Source of the DNA: CBDDGJ01 sp965227805
Lineage (GTDB): Bacteria; Pseudomonadota; Alphaproteobacteria; RS24
Direction: 5' to 3'
DNA length: 64,000 bases
NCBI GenBank assembly: GCA_965227805.1
Contig: CBDDGJ010000003.1
Coordinates: forward strand, 620,001 to 684,000
In this document: positions 7,442-16,298 of the stretch, one piece after another
Numbering within the stretch: the first letter of the stretch is position 1
Layout: each line of letters opens with the position of its first letter
Notes under the pieces: model-generated
Told to the model about the DNA's origin: nothing
The model's input: only the letters and a program-made list of their open reading frames with translations
The model's database searches: none
Made by a program: the position numbers and the translations under genes

Positions 7442-9604
7442 TTACATGAAAGAATAGGGATCAATATCAATCGCAACCCGAATATCGCCCTTTTGTGGCA
7501 CATGCGCCAGCCAGTGGGCAATAAAACTTTGGAGGGCAATCTTTTTATCTGCCTTGATTAAAAACCGAAAGCGATAACGTGTGCGCAAACGCGCAATCGG
7601 CGCAGGGGCCGGGCCAAATATATGAATATCTGTATTTTGCGGAATTTTTTGTGCCAAAGCCCGCGCAAAATTAAGCCCATATGTTTGATTTTTGCTAGAA
7701 ATAATCACCGCAGCCAAGCGCCCGAAAGGCGGCATAGCGGCGTGCCGTCTGGCCTGTAATTCTGCGGCAATAAATTCATCGCGTGTGCCCGACACCAAAG
7801 CCTGTAATACGGGGTGATGTGGCATATAGCTTTGCAGCATCACCCGCCCTTCGTCTATTTCGCGCCCGGCGCGCCCTGATACTTGCACCAAAAGCTGATA
7901 TGTGCGTTCTGCCGCACGTAAATCGGCATTGCCCAAGCCTGCATCCGCATCCACCACGCCGACAAAAGTGAGTTTGGGAAAATGATGTCCCTTCGTCACC
8001 ATTTGCGTGCCGACAATAATATCTGCGCCGCCTTCGGCAATATGGGTGATATGCGTGGTGAAATCGGCCTGCCCTGTAATATGGTCGGAAGAAAGCAGAC
8101 TGATACGCGCATCGGGAAAATGCATGCCGGCCTCCTCGACAATACGTTCAACACCCGGCCCGCACGCCACCAACATATCTGCCGCCCCACATGCATCGCA
8201 TATATGCGGAATAGGGCGTATTGTGCCGCAGTGATGGCATAATAATTGTTGCCGTGCCCGATGCTCCACCAGCCACGCATCACAAGAGGGACACCCATAT
8301 CTGTGCCCGCAGGCGCGGCAAATCGTAAGCGGGGCAAAACCGCGCCGGTTGAGAAATAATAATGCCTGACGCTTTTGGGTCATCGTATCGCGGATCGCCT
8401 CTACCATTTGCGGCACAAGCCATTGTCCACGCGCAGGCGGCGTTTTACGCATATCAATCAGCTCTATATGCGGCAATATCGCTCCCCCATGCCGATGCGG
8501 TAAATGATGCAAGCGATAACGGCCTATATGTGCATTCTGAACACTTTCAAGCGAAGGCGTGGCCGATGCCAGAATAATCGGACATGCCGCAAAGCGCGCG
8601 CGCAGCACCGCCATATCACGCGCATTATAAATAAGCTGTTCTTCTTGCTTAAACGCTGTGTCATGCTCTTCATCCACCACAATCAGCCCCAGATTTTGCC
8701 ATGGCAAAAACAAAGCCGAGCGCGCGCCTACCAAAATATTTATCTCACCATTTGCTACCGCCTGCCAGTTGCGCCGCCGCTCGGTTTTGCTTAATTGTGA
8801 GTGCCACAAAGCCGGCAAGGTACCGAAACGCTGGCGAAACCGCTCTAAAAATTGTGCCGTGAGCGAAATCTCGGGCAGTAAAATCACCGCCTGCCTATTT
8901 TGACGAATAACCTCTTCTACGGCGTCTAAATAGACCTGCGTTTTACCTGATCCCGTTACCCCATCAAGCAGATGCGGCACAAAACTATGCGTCCGCACAC
9001 ACGCACATAAGGCATCTGCCACTTTTTTTTGCGCGGGCGAGAGGGTAATATTGTGCGGCTTAAGCTGGGGGCGGATAAATGGGGGGTGTTTGGGCAAAGC
9101 GGTTTCGATGAGATAATGTTGTGCGGCTAGTGTCTTTACCACTGATGTGCTTACCCCTGCGTGCCTGGTAATATCGGCAAGGCTATATAGTGCATGCCCC
9201 TCAAAGAGCGCGAATACGCGTTTGCGCGCCGGGGTCATTTTATCCGGCAGCCTACCACCCCACCGATAAGCGCGCATAACCGGTGGCGGCGAAAGCGCAT
9301 CGGGCGATACCATCGCCAAGCGCAATACAGCGCCTTTGGGCGCCATGATATAATCTGCCATTTTATCGATGAATTGGCGCATATCGGCCTTTAGGGGAGG
9401 AACATCTAAGCGCGTAATAAGCGGTTTTAGCTTTTCGGGGGCAATATCGCCTTTTGCATCTGCCCAGACCACGCCATTTACTTTGCGCCTGCCCAAAGGC
9501 ACATGCACGAAATCGCCCGGCGCAACGGATAAATGCGGCGGCACTTTATAATCATAAGCCTGCGGTGTGCTTAGCGGAATAAGAACGCTTACTTTGTCTT
9601 TCAT
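7442..9604 (-). CDS. priA: Primosomal protein N' (replication restart helicase)
   Basis: 720 residues. Superfamily 2 3'-5' helicase that recognises stalled forks and reloads the replisome. Seen in order: the N-terminal fork-binding domain (VLIPLSTPQAYDYKVPP), Walker A (LLDGVTGSGKTQVYLDAV), DEEH box (LIVVDEEHDTAFKQEE), the double zinc-binding insertion (CRACGHRYGCPSCDAW and CHHCGTIRP...CDACG) and helicase motifs V/VI (GTQMVTKGHHFP, VSGRAGR). It lies upstream of atpH on the same strand, divergent from the transaldolase gene. This neighbourhood is common in alphaproteobacteria. Confidence 0.97.
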   Translation of the reverse strand: MKDKVSVLIPLSTPQAYDYKVPPHLSVAPGDFVHVPLGRRKVNGVVWADAKGDIAPEKLKPLITRLDVPPLKADMRQFIDKMADYIMAPKGAVLRLAMVSPDALSPPPVMRAYRWGGRLPDKMTPARKRVFALFEGHALYSLADITRHAGVSTSVVKTLAAQHYLIETALPKHPPFIRPQLKPHNITLSPAQKKVADALCACVRTHSFVPHLLDGVTGSGKTQVYLDAVEEVIRQNRQAVILLPEISLTAQFLERFRQRFGTLPALWHSQLSKTERRRNWQAVANGEINILVGARSALFLPWQNLGLIVVDEEHDTAFKQEEQLIYNARDMAVLRARFAACPIILASATPSLESVQNAHIGRYRLHHLPHRHGGAILPHIELIDMRKTPPARGQWLVPQMVEAIRDTMTQKRQALLFLNRRGFAPLTICRACGHRYGCPSCDAWLVEHRARQQLLCHHCGTIRPIPHICDACGAADMLVACGPGVERIVEEAGMHFPDARISLLSSDHITGQADFTTHITHIAEGGADIIVGTQMVTKGHHFPKLTFVGVVDADAGLGNADLRAAERTYQLLVQVSGRAGREIDEGRVMLQSYMPHHPVLQALVSGTRDEFIAAELQARRHAAMPPFGRLAAVIISSKNQTYGLNFARALAQKIPQNTDIHIFGPAPAPIARLRTRYRFRFLIKADKKIALQSFIAHWLAHVPQKGDIRVAIDIDPYSFM

Positions 9605-9703
9605 AAAAATATTGTTATAGATGAATGAAATAAAGGCAAGTCTTGGGTGGCGTTTTTACGCAAATCAGCCCAAAATAAATAGCGATATAAGGAGAAACGC
9701 GCG

Positions 9704-10357
9704 ATGAAATTTTTTGTTGATAGTGCAGATATAAACGCCATAAAACAACTGGCTGAAACGGGCATGATTGACGGTGTGACCACCAATCCGTCGCTTATTG
9801 CGAAAACGGGCGCAGATTTCAAATCACGCATTAAAGATATTTGCGCCATAACTAATGGCCCCGTAAGCGCGGAAGTAACCGCCCTGGATGCCCAAACCAT
9901 GTTGGCACAAGCACGCGTTTTATGCGAGATTGCTGACAACATCTGCATTAAAGTGCCCCTTACATGGGATGGCCTGAAGGCCACACGCGCGCTCTCTGCA
10001 ACAGGTGTTCAGGTGAATGTCACGCTTTGCTTTTCGGCCAATCAGGCCTTGCTTGCGGCCAAAGCAGGCGCAACTTATATTTCGCCTTTTATCGGCAGGC
10101 TGGATGACATAAATATCTCCGGCATGAGCCTTATTGAGGATATACGCATGATTTATGATAATTATCCCACCTTAAAAACACAGATTTTGGCTGCCTCCAT
10201 TCGTTCGCCAGAGCATATTCGCCAGGCCGCACTTATTGGCGCAGATGTCGCCACCATTCCTCCCTCGGTGCTGAGTAGCCTTATCGACCACCCGCTTACC
10301 GTAAAGGGGCTTGATGCATTTTTAGCCGATTGGGAAACGGCCAAACAGGATATTTAA
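9704..10357 (+). CDS. fsa: Transaldolase-like / fructose-6-phosphate aldolase family protein
   Basis: 217 residues, the length of the short transaldolase subfamily (TalC/FSA/MipB). Opens MKFFVDSADINAIKQLAETG and carries DGVTTNPSLIAKTG, the Schiff-base lysine region IKVPLTWDGLKA, and AGATYISPFIGRLDD. The reaction is either transaldolase (sedoheptulose-7-P plus glyceraldehyde-3-P) or fructose-6-P aldolase; sequence alone does not settle which. A strong AGGAGA site lies ahead of ATG. It is divergent from priA and followed four bases later by xerC, the usual alphaproteobacterial order. Confidence 0.92.
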   Translation: MKFFVDSADINAIKQLAETGMIDGVTTNPSLIAKTGADFKSRIKDICAITNGPVSAEVTALDAQTMLAQARVLCEIADNICIKVPLTWDGLKATRALSATGVQVNVTLCFSANQALLAAKAGATYISPFIGRLDDINISGMSLIEDIRMIYDNYPTLKTQILAASIRSPEHIRQAALIGADVATIPPSVLSSLIDHPLTVKGLDAFLADWETAKQDI

Positions 10358-10361
10358 GCCT

Positions 10362-11309
10362 ATGGAGCAAGGTTTCCACCATATCACGCCGGATTTAGCC
10401 CATCTCCTTACGCACTGGATGGAAGACCTAACCACTGCACGGCGCTTAAGCCCACATACGTGCGCCAATTATCAGCGCGACATGCAGCGATTTTGCACCT
10501 TTTTGCATGATTACTTCAATCGTGATGTGTGTTTGAACGATATGCATCATATGCATTTAAGGACGTTACGTAGCTTTCTGGCGGCACGGCGTAATGAAAA
10601 TATCAATAGCCGCTCTTTAGCCCGTAACCTTTCGAGCTTGCGCTCTTTTGCCCGTTTTATGCAAAGGCGCAAACAACCTATAAGTGCCGCCTTTCAGCTT
10701 ATCAGCGCACCGAAACATAGTGCCTCCCTGCCCCGTCCGTTAGCCAAGGGAGCGGTTTCGCTCATGATAGAGCTTAGTCGGAGCAACACCGCCTCCGTCT
10801 GGCAGGGTAAGCGCGATGCTGCCTTGTTAGGTCTGCTTTATGGATGCGGTGTGCGTATTTCCGAAGCCCTTAATCTTACCTATGGGGAAATCGCGGCACA
10901 AAATGACACATTACGTATTCACGGCAAAGGCAATAAAACCCGCCTGGTGCCCCTGCTGCGGGTTGTCAGCACTATGATAGAAGACTATTGCGCCCATGCG
11001 CCTTTTGCGTTTGCGGCAGATGATCCGCTCTTTCGTGGGGCACGCGGCGGGCGGTTAAATCCGCGTATCGCCCAGCTCATGATTGCTGATTTGCGCCAAA
11101 AGCTCGCCTTACCGGCCAGCGTCACCCCGCATGCATTGCGCCATAGCTTTGCAACCGATTTACTTGCTGCGGGCGGTGATTTACGCACCATTCAGGATTT
11201 GCTCGGCCATGCAAGCCTACGCTCAACACAGATTTATACGCATGTCGATGCCACACAGCTAAAAACCATATATAAGCACGCCCATCCGCGTGCGGCAAAA
11301 GCAAATTAG
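10362..11309 (+). CDS. xerC: Tyrosine recombinase XerC/XerD type
   Basis: 315 residues. Chromosome-dimer resolving recombinase acting at dif. The N-terminal SAM-like core-binding domain (THWMEDLTTARRLSPHTCANYQ) is followed by the catalytic domain with Arg in YGCGVRISEAL, Lys in GKGNKTRLVPL, HALRHSFATDLL (HxxR), LGHASLRSTQIYTH and the nucleophilic Tyr in QIYTHVD. It lies immediately after the transaldolase gene, a position occupied by xerC in many alphaproteobacteria, so this is probably the housekeeping enzyme and not a mobile integrase. C versus D assignment rests on context. Confidence 0.9.
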   Translation: MEQGFHHITPDLAHLLTHWMEDLTTARRLSPHTCANYQRDMQRFCTFLHDYFNRDVCLNDMHHMHLRTLRSFLAARRNENINSRSLARNLSSLRSFARFMQRRKQPISAAFQLISAPKHSASLPRPLAKGAVSLMIELSRSNTASVWQGKRDAALLGLLYGCGVRISEALNLTYGEIAAQNDTLRIHGKGNKTRLVPLLRVVSTMIEDYCAHAPFAFAADDPLFRGARGGRLNPRIAQLMIADLRQKLALPASVTPHALRHSFATDLLAAGGDLRTIQDLLGHASLRSTQIYTHVDATQLKTIYKHAHPRAAKAN

Positions 11310-11791
11310 GTGAGGGATACCTTGTTTGCTCTTAGATTTTCCAACACAAAAAATATGAAAACGGGTATAAGCAATTCTAAAAATTCTTCCCAAAACAGAA
11401 AAAATAAGGAAGACCCACTCAGCGCATCAAATATTTGTGACAATATGATAACGCACAACAAAGCGACAATACGCAATTTATTGCTGCTTTTGAATAATTG
11501 ATAATATAAGTGCCTATCCATAAGCAGGCAGCTTAGAATTAACAAAACAAGTGCTAAATAAACAAAGGGGCCATAGGTGTCATAAGCTGCCTGATCGGCG
11601 AAAAATAGGCTTATTTTATGCAGCAGATTTACTTCTCTCTGGATAAAGAAAAATAATATAAGGTTTATCGTGAACATTTGTAAACGGGTGAAGAGACCGC
11701 GAAATTTCACTATGACATATAACGCCACAAAAATATATAAAGCAACACTTCCCCACTCAAATAGACTATTCTCACTTTGAAAGAGCGTCAT
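11306..11791 (-). CDS. Small integral membrane protein of unknown function
   Basis: 161 residues, convergent with xerC and overlapping its stop by four bases. Four or five hydrophobic segments are visible (around residues 14-30, 38-52, 73-92, 105-125 and 130-150), separated by short basic loops. The N-terminus is likely outside or peripheral (MTLFQSENSLFEWGS). No conserved motif or family is recognised. I keep it as real because the frame is long for this AT-rich stretch, the hydrophobic periodicity is regular, and the codon pattern differs from the antisense shadows nearby. Confidence 0.6.
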   Translation of the reverse strand: MTLFQSENSLFEWGSVALYIFVALYVIVKFRGLFTRLQMFTINLILFFFIQREVNLLHKISLFFADQAAYDTYGPFVYLALVLLILSCLLMDRHLYYQLFKSSNKLRIVALLCVIILSQIFDALSGSSLFFLFWEEFLELLIPVFIFFVLENLRANKVSLT

Positions 11792-12135
11792 TTTATATCC
11801 ACCTTCAAAAACACTTAAGCAGCATTTTGTGTTGCGCCATCTTTATCTATAGATTGTTTCGTAGCCGCAAACAGGGCCTATTTTCACAAATTATAATAGG
11901 GAACAGATTTGCGTCCTACTTAATTTACCACCACGGTGTCTTTCGTATCTTATCTCATAAAATACGTAAACACTCAAATCACGAATAAATTAGGCGTCTT
12001 CTCACGGCGAATAATTCTCGAATTTACCTCCGTTGCCCACCCCACAAAGAAAAAGAGCGCAGGCCGCCTGCAGCCAGGCGAGGCATGCGATGTTAAGCGA
12101 TAGTGAAGTTAATATACAAGCCTCCCTTTTTATGA
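11792..12135. other. Intergenic region without recognised gene
   Basis: About 340 AT-rich bases between the membrane-protein gene (-) and the serC promoter (+). No convincing ORF, tRNA or strong terminator was seen. A GC-rich stretch around 12058-12100 can fold back partly on itself, and its minus strand continues into a T-rich run, so a weak terminator is possible. Confidence 0.4.
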
Positions 12136-12219
12136 TTGACAAGCCCGGGCAATAAAAGTAAAGCGGCAAGTGGGACACCCTTCCCCACCGAAGGGCAACT
12201 ATCTGAGAGGGTAGCATTT
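12136..12219 (+). promoter_or_regulatory. serC leader: predicted promoter and pseudoknot RNA motif
   Basis: TTGACA at 12136-12141 with a weak TAAAGC at 12159-12164 (17-base spacing) predicts transcription from about 12170. The leader then forms an H-type pseudoknot. GTGGG 12170-12174 pairs with CCCAC 12184-12188, and CCCTTC 12178-12183 pairs with GAAGGG 12190-12195. A hairpin (12199-12203/12210-12214) follows and holds the GAGAGG ribosome-binding site. The layout and position directly ahead of serC-serA agree with the alphaproteobacterial serC RNA motif described by Corbino and colleagues. Its ligand, if any, is unknown to me. Confidence 0.7.
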
Positions 12220-13377
12220 ATGCACATGATAAATAAGCCAGCACAGCGTCCGGCACGTCCGCAGTTTTCATCTGGACCATGCGTGAAGCGGCCAGGCTGG
12301 GATCTTCAAAATTTCACTATAGATGCTTTGGGGCGTTCGCATCGCTCTAAATTGGGTAAAGCGCGCCTAAAACAGGCGATTGATAAAACCCGCGCCATTT
12401 TGAATATGCCGCAAGATTATCTCATTGGCATTGTGCCGGGTTCTGATACGGGCGCATTTGAAATGGCCATGTGGACCATGCTTGGCGCGCGCGGTGTGGA
12501 TATATTGGCATGGGAAAGTTTCGGTGCCGGCTGGGTAAGCGATATTGCCAAACAGCTTAAAGTGGATGATCTGCGGGAAATGACCGCTGCTTACGGGGAT
12601 TTGCCCGATTTAACCCAGGTCGATTTTTCACGCGATGTGGTGTTTACCTGGAATGGCACAACCTCGGGCGTATGTGTGCCCGATGGCGCGTGGATTGATG
12701 CACACCGCACAGGGCTTACATTTTGTGATGCAACCTCTGCCCTGTTTGCCTGCGATATGCCGTGGGATAAGCTGGATGTTACCACATTTAGCTGGCAGAA
12801 AGTGCTGGGTGGCGAGGGGGCGCATGGCATGATTATTTTATCCCCACGCGCGGTTGAGCGTTTGGAAACATATACACCGCCCTGGCCTCTGCCCAAGGTT
12901 TTTCGTCTTACAAAGGGCGGGAAAATAAGTGAGGGTATTTTTCGCGGCGAAACCATCAATACGCCCTCCATGCTTGCGGTTGAGGATTATCTTGATGCGC
13001 TTAACTGGGCAGAGCAAATTGGGGGCTTGTCGGCGCTTATTGCGCGCGCACAAAAGAATAAGCAGGTTTTGGATGAGTGGGTGGCCAAAAGCAACTGGAT
13101 AGATTTTTTATGTCGTGATGAAAGCCATCGCTCGCCGACCTCTATTTGCCTAAAAATTACCCATAGCGATATTGCAACGCTGGATGAGGCCGCGCAAGCC
13201 GCTTTTGCCAAAAAGCTGGTAGGCCTTTTGGAAGAGCATGAGATTGCCTATGATATTGGGGCCTATCGCGATGCGCCTGCGGGCTTACGCATTTGGGCGG
13301 GCGGCACGGTGGAGGCCGAAGATATACACGCGCTTACCCTGTGGCTCGATTGGGCATTTGCACACCTGCGCCCTTAA
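12220..13377 (+). CDS. serC: Phosphoserine aminotransferase
   Basis: 385 residues from ATG 12220, chosen because GAGAGG lies nine bases upstream and the upstream in-frame codons are part of the leader RNA. PLP enzyme converting 3-phosphohydroxypyruvate plus glutamate to phosphoserine; it also serves pyridoxine synthesis. Features include RPQFSSGPCVKRPGW at the N-terminus, the substrate loop IGIVPGSDTGAFEMAMW, and the PLP lysine in TFSWQKVLGGEGAHG. The sequence is of the alphaproteobacterial type, distinct from enteric SerC. It is followed after 33 bases by serA. Confidence 0.95.
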   Translation: MHMINKPAQRPARPQFSSGPCVKRPGWDLQNFTIDALGRSHRSKLGKARLKQAIDKTRAILNMPQDYLIGIVPGSDTGAFEMAMWTMLGARGVDILAWESFGAGWVSDIAKQLKVDDLREMTAAYGDLPDLTQVDFSRDVVFTWNGTTSGVCVPDGAWIDAHRTGLTFCDATSALFACDMPWDKLDVTTFSWQKVLGGEGAHGMIILSPRAVERLETYTPPWPLPKVFRLTKGGKISEGIFRGETINTPSMLAVEDYLDALNWAEQIGGLSALIARAQKNKQVLDEWVAKSNWIDFLCRDESHRSPTSICLKITHSDIATLDEAAQAAFAKKLVGLLEEHEIAYDIGAYRDAPAGLRIWAGGTVEAEDIHALTLWLDWAFAHLRP

Positions 13378-13410
13378 TTTAGTCTTAACCCGCATATAAA
13401 GGAGAGATTT

Positions 13411-14988
13411 ATGCCGAAAGTGTTAATCGCCGATAAGATGAGCCCGAAAGCCGCCCAGATTTTTGAAGCGCGCGGCATAGAGGTGGATGTCATTACCGGC
13501 CTGGAACGCGATGAGCTGATAAAGATTATTGATAAATATGATGGTCTGGTGGTGCGCTCTTCCACCAAAGCGACCGAACCAGTGTTGGATGCGGCCGCGC
13601 AGATGAAAGTTATTGGGCGCGCGGGCATTGGGGTGGATAATATTGATATTCCCGCCGCAACAGCGCGCGGCATTGTGGTGATGAACACCCCTTTTGGCAA
13701 TTCCATCACCACGGCAGAACATGCCATTGCCATGATGTTTGCCATTGCGCGCGATATTCCTACGGCAAATATGTCCACCCATGCCGGCAAGTGGGAAAAA
13801 AGCCGCTTTATGGGGGTTGAGCTCACCGGAAAAACCATGGGCATTATTGGTTGCGGCAATATTGGTTCAATCGCAGCGCAACGGGCTTTGGGTTTGAAAA
13901 TGAAACTTGTCGCCTTTGACCCGTTTTTAACGCCTGAACGGGCGATGGAAATAGGGGTTGAAAAAGTGGAGCTGGATGCGCTGCTTGCACGGGCGGATTT
14001 TATATCCTTGCATACCCCCCTTACGGATAAAACGCGCAATATTATCGATGCGGCGGCTTTGGCCAAAACCAGGCCGGGGGTAAGGATTATAAATTGCGCA
14101 CGCGGCGGGCTTATCAATGAAGCAGATTTGAAAGCCGCCCTTGATAGCGGCCATGTTGCCGCCGCTGCTCTGGATGTATTTGAGCAAGAACCCGCCAAGG
14201 AAAGCATATTTTTCGGCATGGATAATGTGGTGTGCACGCCGCATTTGGGCGCTTCAACAGCAGAAGCGCAAGAAAATGTTGCCCTGCAAGTGGCCGAGCA
14301 AATGGCAGATTATCTGCTTACCGGCGCCGTTACCAATGCGCTGAATATGCCCTCGGTTTCGGCAGAAGATGCGCCGCGCCTAAAACCCTTTATAAGCCTG
14401 GCCGAGCAATTAGGCATGTTTACCGCCCAGCTAACCGAAACCGCGCTTACCAGCATTCGTATTGAATATGCTGGCGAGGTGAGCGATTTGAATTGTGCGC
14501 CCCTTACAGCCGCTGCCATTGCGGGGCTATTGCGCCCGCTTATGAGTGAGGTGAATATGGTAAGCGCGCCCAGCATTGCGAAAGAGCGCGGCATTGAGAT
14601 TTCCGAAGTGAAAAAAGAAGAAGCCGGCGCCTTTGATAGCTATATTCGTCTTATCGTGCAGACCGAGCGTCAGGAGCGTTCACTCGGTGGCACCGTCTTT
14701 TCGGATGGAAAACCGCGCATCATTCAGGTGCATAATATCAATATGGAGGCCGAGCTTTCCACCCATATGCTTTATGTCACCAATAAGGATGCGCCGGGCT
14801 TTATCGGCGCATTGGGGTCTAAATTGGGGGCGCATAATATCAATATTGCCTCATTTAATTTGGGTCGAAACATGCAAGGCGGGGATGCACTTTCGCTGAT
14901 TAGCATTGATGATGATATGTCACAATCCATGCTGGACGAGATTGCAGATTTGCCTGATGTGACACACGCAAAAAAACTGACCTTTTAA
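13411..14988 (+). CDS. serA: D-3-phosphoglycerate dehydrogenase
   Basis: 525 residues, the long form. First step of serine synthesis: 3-phosphoglycerate to 3-phosphohydroxypyruvate with NAD. Domains in order are the substrate/NAD core (VIGRAGIGVDNIDIPAA, GIIGCGNIGSIAAQRALG, catalytic Arg in NCARGGLINEADL, catalytic His in CTPHLGASTAEAQENV), an allosteric substrate-binding domain, and a C-terminal ACT domain (LYVTNKDAPGFIGALGSKLG). It is operonic with serC and purA (14 bases to purA). AGGAGA precedes ATG. Confidence 0.97.
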   Translation: MPKVLIADKMSPKAAQIFEARGIEVDVITGLERDELIKIIDKYDGLVVRSSTKATEPVLDAAAQMKVIGRAGIGVDNIDIPAATARGIVVMNTPFGNSITTAEHAIAMMFAIARDIPTANMSTHAGKWEKSRFMGVELTGKTMGIIGCGNIGSIAAQRALGLKMKLVAFDPFLTPERAMEIGVEKVELDALLARADFISLHTPLTDKTRNIIDAAALAKTRPGVRIINCARGGLINEADLKAALDSGHVAAAALDVFEQEPAKESIFFGMDNVVCTPHLGASTAEAQENVALQVAEQMADYLLTGAVTNALNMPSVSAEDAPRLKPFISLAEQLGMFTAQLTETALTSIRIEYAGEVSDLNCAPLTAAAIAGLLRPLMSEVNMVSAPSIAKERGIEISEVKKEEAGAFDSYIRLIVQTERQERSLGGTVFSDGKPRIIQVHNINMEAELSTHMLYVTNKDAPGFIGALGSKLGAHNINIASFNLGRNMQGGDALSLISIDDDMSQSMLDEIADLPDVTHAKKLTF

Positions 14989-15002
14989 GCGGAGTATGAA
15001 TT

Positions 15003-16295
15003 ATGGCAAATGTTGTCGTTGTAGGAGCACAATGGGGCGATGAGGGCAAGGGCAAGATTGTCGATTGGCTTTCGGTGCGCGCTGATGTGGTGGCACGCTT
15101 TCAAGGCGGGCATAATGCCGGCCATACGCTGGTTATCAGCGGTGAGGTGTATAAATTAAGTCTGCTTCCCTCCGGCATTGTGCGCGCGGGTAAATTATCG
15201 GTTATCGGCAATGGTGTGGTGGTTGACCCCTGGGCGCTGTTGCAGGAAATAGATTCACTGCGCGCCCAGGGCGTGACGATCACACCCGATAATCTTAAAA
15301 TTGCTGAAAATGCCACCTTGATTTTACCCGTGCATGTGGAACTGGATATGGCACGCGAAACCTCTAATATAGGCGTAAAAATCGGCACAACAAAACGCGG
15401 CATTGGCCCGGCCTATGAAGATAAGGTCGGCAGGCGCGCATTACGTGTGATGGATTTGGCCGATAAGACAGCTTTGCCAGCAAAAATAGAGCATTTACTG
15501 CAGCATCATAATGCTTTGCGGGCGGGTATGAATTTACCCGCTTATGATGGGGCAGACTTATATAATAAGCTGGTGGAGATTGCCGATGCAATAACCGCCT
15601 ATCGCGCACCAATATGGCGTCTGCTTGCCGAAGAACGGCGCAAGGGATCACGGATTTTATTCGAAGGCGCCCAAGGCACATTGCTGGATATTGACCATGG
15701 AACTTACCCTTTTGTAACCTCCTCTAACACCATTGCCGGACAAGCCGCCATTGGCACAGGCGTTGCGCCCGATGCGCTAAACCATGTGTTGGGTATTACC
15801 AAAGCCTATACCACACGTGTGGGCGAGGGGCCGTTTCCCACCGAGCAGGATAATGCGATCGGCCAGATGCTGGGCGAACGCGGGCGCGAATTTGGCACAG
15901 TGACCGGACGCAAGCGCCGCTGCGGCTGGTTTGATGCGGTTTTGGTGCGCCAATCGGTGCAGGCGGGTGGCATTAACGGCATCGCACTTACAAAGCTGGA
16001 TGTGCTGGATGGCTTTGGTGAAATTAAAATTTGCACAGGCTATTTACTGGATGGCGAACCGATTGATTATTTGCCCTCGGCATCTGATGTGCAGGCGCGG
16101 ATTGAACCGGTCTATACAAGTTTTGACGGCTGGAGCGAAACCAGCCTCGGCGCGCGCAGTTGGGCCGCGCTGCCAGCCAATGCGGTGCGCTATATTCGTA
16201 TTATTGAAGAGCTGGTTGGTGTGCCGGTGGTTTTGCTTTCCACCAGCCCCGAGCGCGATGATACGATTTTGGTGCGTGACCCGTTTGAAGATTAA
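15003..16295 (+). CDS. purA: Adenylosuccinate synthetase
   Basis: 430 residues. GTP-dependent ligation of IMP and aspartate, the first committed step to AMP. The start MANVVVVGAQWGDEGKGKIV holds the P-loop. FQGGHNAGHT, GTTKRGIGPAYEDK, FEGAQGTLLDIDHGTYPFVT and TRVGEGPFPTE follow in the normal order. It lies after serA on the same strand, with guaB (the competing GMP branch) nearby on the other strand. Confidence 0.98.
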   Translation: MANVVVVGAQWGDEGKGKIVDWLSVRADVVARFQGGHNAGHTLVISGEVYKLSLLPSGIVRAGKLSVIGNGVVVDPWALLQEIDSLRAQGVTITPDNLKIAENATLILPVHVELDMARETSNIGVKIGTTKRGIGPAYEDKVGRRALRVMDLADKTALPAKIEHLLQHHNALRAGMNLPAYDGADLYNKLVEIADAITAYRAPIWRLLAEERRKGSRILFEGAQGTLLDIDHGTYPFVTSSNTIAGQAAIGTGVAPDALNHVLGITKAYTTRVGEGPFPTEQDNAIGQMLGERGREFGTVTGRKRRCGWFDAVLVRQSVQAGGINGIALTKLDVLDGFGEIKICTGYLLDGEPIDYLPSASDVQARIEPVYTSFDGWSETSLGARSWAALPANAVRYIRIIEELVGVPVVLLSTSPERDDTILVRDPFED

Positions 16296-16298
16296 CAT

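Noticed and set aside
12136..12219. Upstream extension of serC by 28 codons
   Set aside because: These bases form the promoter and pseudoknot; the ribosome-binding site points to ATG 12220.
13374..14237. 287-codon minus-strand frame
   Set aside because: Antisense to serA; Ser/Ala/Pro-rich shadow protein with no recognisable pattern.
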